Assembly (NCBI GenBank): GCA_900770015.1
Contig: CAAGIU010000360.1
Location: 1 to 8,252, forward strand
Length of the DNA stretch: 8,252 bases
Reading direction: 5' to 3'
DNA from: an uncultured Oscillospiraceae bacterium
GTDB lineage: Bacteria > Bacillota_A > Clostridia > Oscillospirales > Oscillospiraceae
Part shown: in pieces, positions 6,255 through 8,252 of the stretch
Numbering within the stretch: position 1 is the first letter of the stretch
Layout: every line of letters starts with the position of its first letter
The notes under the pieces: generated by a model
Database searches by the model: none
Told to the model about the DNA's origin: nothing
What the model saw: only the letters and a program-made list of their open reading frames with translations
Translations under genes and position numbers: made by a program

Positions 6255-6333
6255 CTGCGACCGGGAACGGTATCCGGGAAGGGCATAGAATTATGGCGGT
6301 TTTGTCACAGGCTGAAGATGCAAACACTTTCAT

Positions 6334-6348
6334 TGAGAATCAGTATCA
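6334..6348 (-). promoter_or_regulatory. Fur-like 7-1-7 operator sequence
   Basis: On the minus strand TGATACTGATTCTCA matches the Gram-positive Fur/PerR-type 7-1-7 box (TGATAATnATTATCA) at 12 of 14 defined positions. It lies about 400 bp upstream of cbiM and about 75 bp upstream of the macro-gene -35, and no good promoter overlaps it. It may be a chance match or a relic of a lost iron-regulated gene. Confidence 0.3.
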
Positions 6349-6421
6349 GAAATAGGTGCAGACTGCGGTATTCAGGAGATGAGTTATTTCAAAGACTTTT
6401 CGCGAGATTCTTGGCTTTCTA

Positions 6422-6450
6422 TTGACCGGAATACAAAAATGCCGTAAAAT
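6422..6450 (+). promoter_or_regulatory. Sigma-A promoter of the macro-HTH gene
   Basis: TTGACC (6422-6427) is followed after exactly 17 bp by TAAAAT (6445-6450), each one mismatch from consensus. The start would fall near 6457, a few bases before the strong ribosome binding site AGGAGGTG (6461-6468). The gene therefore has its own promoter and a short leader. Confidence 0.82.
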
Positions 6451-6473
6451 AAGGGCAAGCAGGAGGTGAGTAT

Positions 6474-7502
6474 ATGCCCTTTGAGATCGTGAGAAATGAC
6501 ATTACCAATATGCGCGTAGATGCCATAGTCAATACCGCGAACCCGAAACCGGTCATCGGCTCCGGCACCGATGCCGCCATCCATGCCAAGGCAGGTCCGG
6601 CGTTGCTGGAGGCACGGAAGAAAATCGGAGATATTCCGGTGGGCTGCTCTGCGATTACTCCCGGATATGGATTGGGTGCAAAGTATGTCATTCACACCGT
6701 TGGCCCGATGTGGCAGGGGGGCGGCTATCATGAAGAGGCTTTGCTGAGGCAATGCTATGACTCCGCACTGAACCTCGCACGGAGGTATCACTGCCAATCT
6801 GTCGCTTTTCCGCTGATCTCCACCGGAAACTATGGCTTTCCCATGGACAGGGCTTTGCAGATCGCGATCTCCGCGTTCAGTGCGTTTCTGCCGGAGCATG
6901 AGATGCAGATTTATCTTGTCGTATTCCATAAGGACGCATTCCGACTGTCGGAGAAGCTGTTCAGCCGTGTTGCCAGCTACATAGATGAAAACTATGTGGA
7001 GGCAAGGGAAAAGGCAGAATACGTTGCGGACTTCCGTCAGTGCTGCCGTTCCGCCGGACATCGCCGCCGGAATACGGAGGTGTGCGAGAGCAGCGCTGTG
7101 TTTGAGGCGATGCCTCCCTGTGTACCCGCAGCAATGTCTTTGGAAAATATGCTGAAGCAGGCGGATGCCGGATTTACGGAAACGCTTTTGAAGCTGATCG
7201 ATAAGACCGGAAAAAAAGATTCGGAGATCTACAAGAAAGCCAACCTCACGAAACAGCACTTCTCCAAAATTCGCAACAACCCCAATTACAAGCCTACGAA
7301 AGCCACTGCGATTGCGCTGTCCCTTGCGTTGGAGCTGGATTTGGACGGAACCCGCGACCTGATCGGCAGAGCAGGCTATGCCCTGACCAACAGCAGCAAA
7401 TTCGACCTCATCATCCGCTTTTTTATTGAACAGAGAAATTACAATGTGGTGGAGATCAATATGGCGCTGTATGAGTTCGATCAGCCCTTGCTGGGAGCGT
7501 AA
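6474..7502 (+). CDS. Macrodomain protein with C-terminal helix-turn-helix-like domain
   Basis: The 342-residue protein has two parts. Residues 1 to about 170 are a macrodomain, the fold that binds ADP-ribose and sometimes removes it from proteins or nucleic acids. Visible motifs are VNTANPKPVIGSGTDAAIH (19-37, with Asn23 and Asp33 at the ligand pocket) and PLISTGNYGFP (113-123, the phosphate-binding loop). After a Cys/Arg-rich linker (about 177-222), residues 223-342 form a helical domain. Its DSEIYKKANLTKQHFSKIR (249-267) resembles an XRE-type helix-turn-helix, so DNA binding or protein contact is plausible. ATG 6474 follows AGGAGGTG by 5 bases and has its own promoter and terminator, so it is not strictly in an operon with the next gene. 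Whether it is a hydrolase, a sensor or an antitoxin-like partner cannot be decided here. The macrodomain call is secure, the HTH reading moderate, and the function unknown. Confidence 0.88.
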   Translation: MPFEIVRNDITNMRVDAIVNTANPKPVIGSGTDAAIHAKAGPALLEARKKIGDIPVGCSAITPGYGLGAKYVIHTVGPMWQGGGYHEEALLRQCYDSALNLARRYHCQSVAFPLISTGNYGFPMDRALQIAISAFSAFLPEHEMQIYLVVFHKDAFRLSEKLFSRVASYIDENYVEAREKAEYVADFRQCCRSAGHRRRNTEVCESSAVFEAMPPCVPAAMSLENMLKQADAGFTETLLKLIDKTGKKDSEIYKKANLTKQHFSKIRNNPNYKPTKATAIALSLALELDLDGTRDLIGRAGYALTNSSKFDLIIRFFIEQRNYNVVEINMALYEFDQPLLGA

Positions 7503-7541
7503 AAGTCCCCCGGCAGTTGGCCGGTACAGCGCTCCCTTTTT
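7493..7541 (+). terminator. Two-tier intrinsic terminator overlapping the macro gene's stop codon
   Basis: GGGAGCG (7493-7499, inside the last codons) pairs with CGCTCCC (7530-7536) and is followed at once by TTTTT (7537-7541). Enclosed within it is a second perfect stem, CCGGC (7510-7514) with GCCGG (7520-7524), around a 5-nt loop. This should end most macro-gene transcripts before the downstream nuclease-like gene. Confidence 0.75.
7499..7522 (+). repeat. Direct repeat copy A, at the end of the macro-HTH gene
   Basis: This 24-base segment starts GTAAAAGTCCCC, then CGG, CAGTTG, G and CC. It matches copy B (8138-8161) at 20 of 24 positions without gaps: the first 12 bases and CAGTTG are identical. 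In both copies a TATA(G/A)T box begins exactly 44 bases after the repeat start (7543 here, 8182 in copy B). This copy overlaps the macro-gene stop codon and its terminator. Confidence 0.5.
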
Positions 7542-7579
7542 GTATAGTTTCACTGACACCAAAATAAGGAGAGATAACA

Positions 7580-8134
7580 ATGGAACCAATCTTTACAATG
7601 CAATATGGCGAATTTGCTGTTGCAGATTATCTGGCAAAGAAAATTAAGAATGCCTCTGTGTTCATTCCGGCATCCGCACAGGAAAAGGGGATTGATCTGC
7701 TGCTTTACCGCCACAATAATGACCGAAACACCACAAATACAATTCAGGTAAAAATGTCCCGTACATATTACAGTGAAAAACCAGATGCAGTATATCCGTA
7801 CCATCTGTGGTTCAACCGTTTTTCAATACATAAGAATGCAAATTGGTATATCTTGGTGGGCATCTATGCAAAACGCCCGGAGGATGCAGAAAATGCGAAA
7901 GCGAAAAGCACAAGCTGGGATACCATTATGCTGGCGTTTACCAACGAGGAGATGACAGCATTCATGGCATCTGTAAAGCAGAAAAAAGATCCAACCAAGG
8001 ATGATAAAATGTTTGGATTTAGCTTTGATGACGACAGGAGGGTATTCCAGACAAGAGGTTATTTTGAACATCGAGATATGTCGCCCTACCTCATTGAAAA
8101 CCGACTGGACGAAATTAGAAATTCCTTCAAGTAA
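7580..8134 (+). CDS. Small PD-(D/E)XK nuclease-like protein
   Basis: This 184-residue protein has no signal peptide or membrane span. Its first third carries the spaced signature of PD-(D/E)XK-fold proteins: Glu11 in YGEFAVADYLA, Asp39 in EKGIDLLLY, and Gln56-Val-Lys58 in NTIQVKMSR. The QxK variant of the last motif is known from Mrr-like and DUF4365-like restriction-type nucleases. The remainder (about residues 70-184) has aromatic-rich strands (YPYHLWFNRF, NWYILVGIYA) and a basic tail; I cannot name it. The ATG at 7580 has AAGGAGAG 7 bases upstream. It is visibly more AT-rich than the macro gene and the left half of the window, a hint of separate acquisition. It follows the macro gene by 77 bases across that gene's terminator; TATAGT at 7543-7548 could be its own -10. 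Likely a DNA-cutting or formerly DNA-cutting protein, possibly a defence effector; both are inference. Confidence 0.72.
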   Translation: MEPIFTMQYGEFAVADYLAKKIKNASVFIPASAQEKGIDLLLYRHNNDRNTTNTIQVKMSRTYYSEKPDAVYPYHLWFNRFSIHKNANWYILVGIYAKRPEDAENAKAKSTSWDTIMLAFTNEEMTAFMASVKQKKDPTKDDKMFGFSFDDDRRVFQTRGYFEHRDMSPYLIENRLDEIRNSFK

Positions 8135-8137
8135 ACT

Positions 8138-8161
8138 GTAAAAGTCCCCTCCCAGTTGACC
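8138..8161 (+). repeat. Direct repeat copy B, possible end of an insertion sequence
   Basis: The segment GTAAAAGTCCCC, TCC, CAGTTG, A, CC starts 4 bases after the stop codon of the nuclease-like gene. It matches copy A (7499-7522) at 20 of 24 positions. It lies 96 bases before the next start codon. Its position just ahead of a structured leader and a new gene makes it a candidate terminal repeat of an insertion sequence; the other end is outside the window. Confidence 0.5.
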
Positions 8162-8175
8162 AAATAAAATAAGAA

Positions 8176-8224
8176 ACCTCCTATAATGAGGGTGTAAGCT
8201 AAAACACACCAAATTATAGGAGGT
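8176..8224 (+). promoter_or_regulatory. Internal -10 box plus hairpin that would bury the ribosome binding site in read-through RNA
   Basis: ACCTCCTATAAT (8176-8187) pairs perfectly over 12 bp with ATTATAGGAGGT (8213-8224), continued by GGTGT (8191-8195) with ACACC (8206-8210) around a 10-nt loop. The 3' arm contains the ribosome binding site AGGAGG (8218-8223) of the gene starting at 8234. The 5' arm contains a perfect TATAAT (8182-8187). Transcripts starting from that -10 would begin near 8194 and lack the 5' arm, leaving the site free, while transcripts entering from upstream would fold and hide it. The only visible -35, TTGACC (8156-8161), has a long 20-bp spacer, so promoter strength is uncertain. 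Confidence 0.7.
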
Positions 8225-8233
8225 ATTATTATT

Positions 8234-8252
8234 ATGAAGAAGAATTTGACGG
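8234..8252 (+). CDS. First six codons of an unidentified gene, possibly a transposase
   Basis: The ATG at 8234 follows AGGAGG (8218-8223) by 10 bases and reads MKKNLT before the window ends. Six residues cannot identify a family. The leader, with a possible terminal repeat at 8138-8161 and a hairpin guarding the ribosome binding site, is the arrangement seen at the left ends of several insertion sequences, so a transposase is the best guess. Confidence 0.5.

Larger units (their letters stand above)
6179..6352 (+). pseudogene. Possible C-terminal coding remnant of unknown origin
   Basis: The plus-strand frame is open from 6179 to the TAG at 6350-6352. It reads plausibly protein-like over its second half (PEFNDGITAVAATGNGIR, then EGHRIMAVLSQAEDANTF). 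No ATG, GTG or TTG with a ribosome binding site opens it; the only in-frame ATG is at 6293, which would leave 19 residues. I could not assign the sequence to a family. It may be the 3' end of a gene lost by deletion or insertion, or a chance open frame. It overlaps the hairpin block and the Fur-like box, so at most some of these readings are right. Confidence 0.25.
5934..6473. other. 540-bp gene-free region between cbiM and the macro-HTH gene
   Basis: No convincing complete gene lies here on either strand. From left to right it holds the cbiM ribosome binding site and promoter (5967-5995), two adjacent perfect 12-bp palindromes (5997-6024), a short inverted repeat TGCCC/GGGCA (6048-6062), three hairpins (6148-6254), a possible plus-strand coding remnant (6179-6352), a Fur-like box (6334-6348) and the promoter of the macro gene (6422-6450). 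I looked for cobalamin, NiCo and TPP riboswitch cores upstream of cbiM and found none. Confidence 0.6.

Noticed and set aside
6170..6333. About 52-codon minus-strand frame starting at an ATG beside the Fur-like box (MKVFASSACDK...)
   Set aside because: No ribosome binding site before the ATG, composition looks like a shadow frame, and it runs through the hairpin block.
6383..6451. Mini-ORF MSYFKDFSRDSWLSIDRN... upstream of the macro gene
   Set aside because: The AGGAG directly abuts the ATG with no spacing, and the stretch contains the -35 and -10 of the macro-gene promoter.
6384..7589. 401-codon minus-strand open frame opposite the macro-HTH gene
   Set aside because: It is antisense to a gene with clear macrodomain motifs, a good promoter and a ribosome binding site. 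Its translation shows no domain, and its apparent start has no ribosome binding site.
7499..8161. Integron-type gene cassette sites at the ends of the macro and nuclease-like genes
   Set aside because: The repeats lack the core and inverse-core structure and imperfect palindromic form of attC sites, and no integrase is in the window.
1..8252. CRISPR array, tRNA or rRNA genes
   Set aside because: No regularly spaced repeats and no tRNA or rRNA consensus segments seen on either strand.

Overview
The window reads as chromosome of a fairly GC-rich, endospore-forming Firmicute, most likely a gut-type Clostridia (Oscillospiraceae/Ruminococcaceae-like). The basis is an S-box SAM riboswitch on metK, a SpoVT regulator, a SpoIIQ-like sporulation peptidase, strong AGGAGG-type ribosome binding sites and many intrinsic terminators. 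The species cannot be named from this sequence.

Layout. (1) 1-1003, minus: the 5' two thirds of metK, preceded by a SAM-I riboswitch, its terminator and a near-consensus promoter. (2) 1005-1694, minus: a secreted or membrane-anchored protein of unknown function with beta-sandwich-like repeats and a strong terminator. (3) 1767-2517, plus: a divergent M23/LytM peptidase of SpoIIQ type, with a possible sigma-F promoter and a strong terminator. (4) 2520-3125, minus: spoVT. (5) 3193-5995, minus: an energy-coupling-factor cobalt/nickel importer operon in the order cbiM (with a fused CbiN-like tail), cbiQ, cbiO, ending in a strong terminator. (6) 5934-6473: about 540 bp without a convincing gene but rich in structure, including palindromes, three hairpins, a Fur-like box and a possible coding remnant. 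(7) 6422-7541, plus: a macrodomain protein fused to a helix-turn-helix-like C-terminal domain, with its own promoter and terminator. (8) 7580-8134, plus: a small, AT-richer gene with a PD-(D/E)XK nuclease-like E...D...QxK signature. (9) 8138-8252: a structured leader and the first six codons of a gene, possibly the left end of an insertion sequence.

The left half is housekeeping and sporulation: SAM synthesis under SAM feedback, forespore functions, and Co/Ni uptake for corrinoid or nickel enzymes. The right end (from about 6420) looks accessory. The macro-HTH gene and the nuclease-like gene form the most interesting pair and could be a small defence or NAD/ADP-ribose-related module. That is inference from domain content and from the mobile-element-like surroundings, not something demonstrated here. 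An imperfect 24-bp direct repeat lies at the end of each of these two genes. The last leader carries a hairpin that would bury the ribosome binding site in read-through transcripts only.
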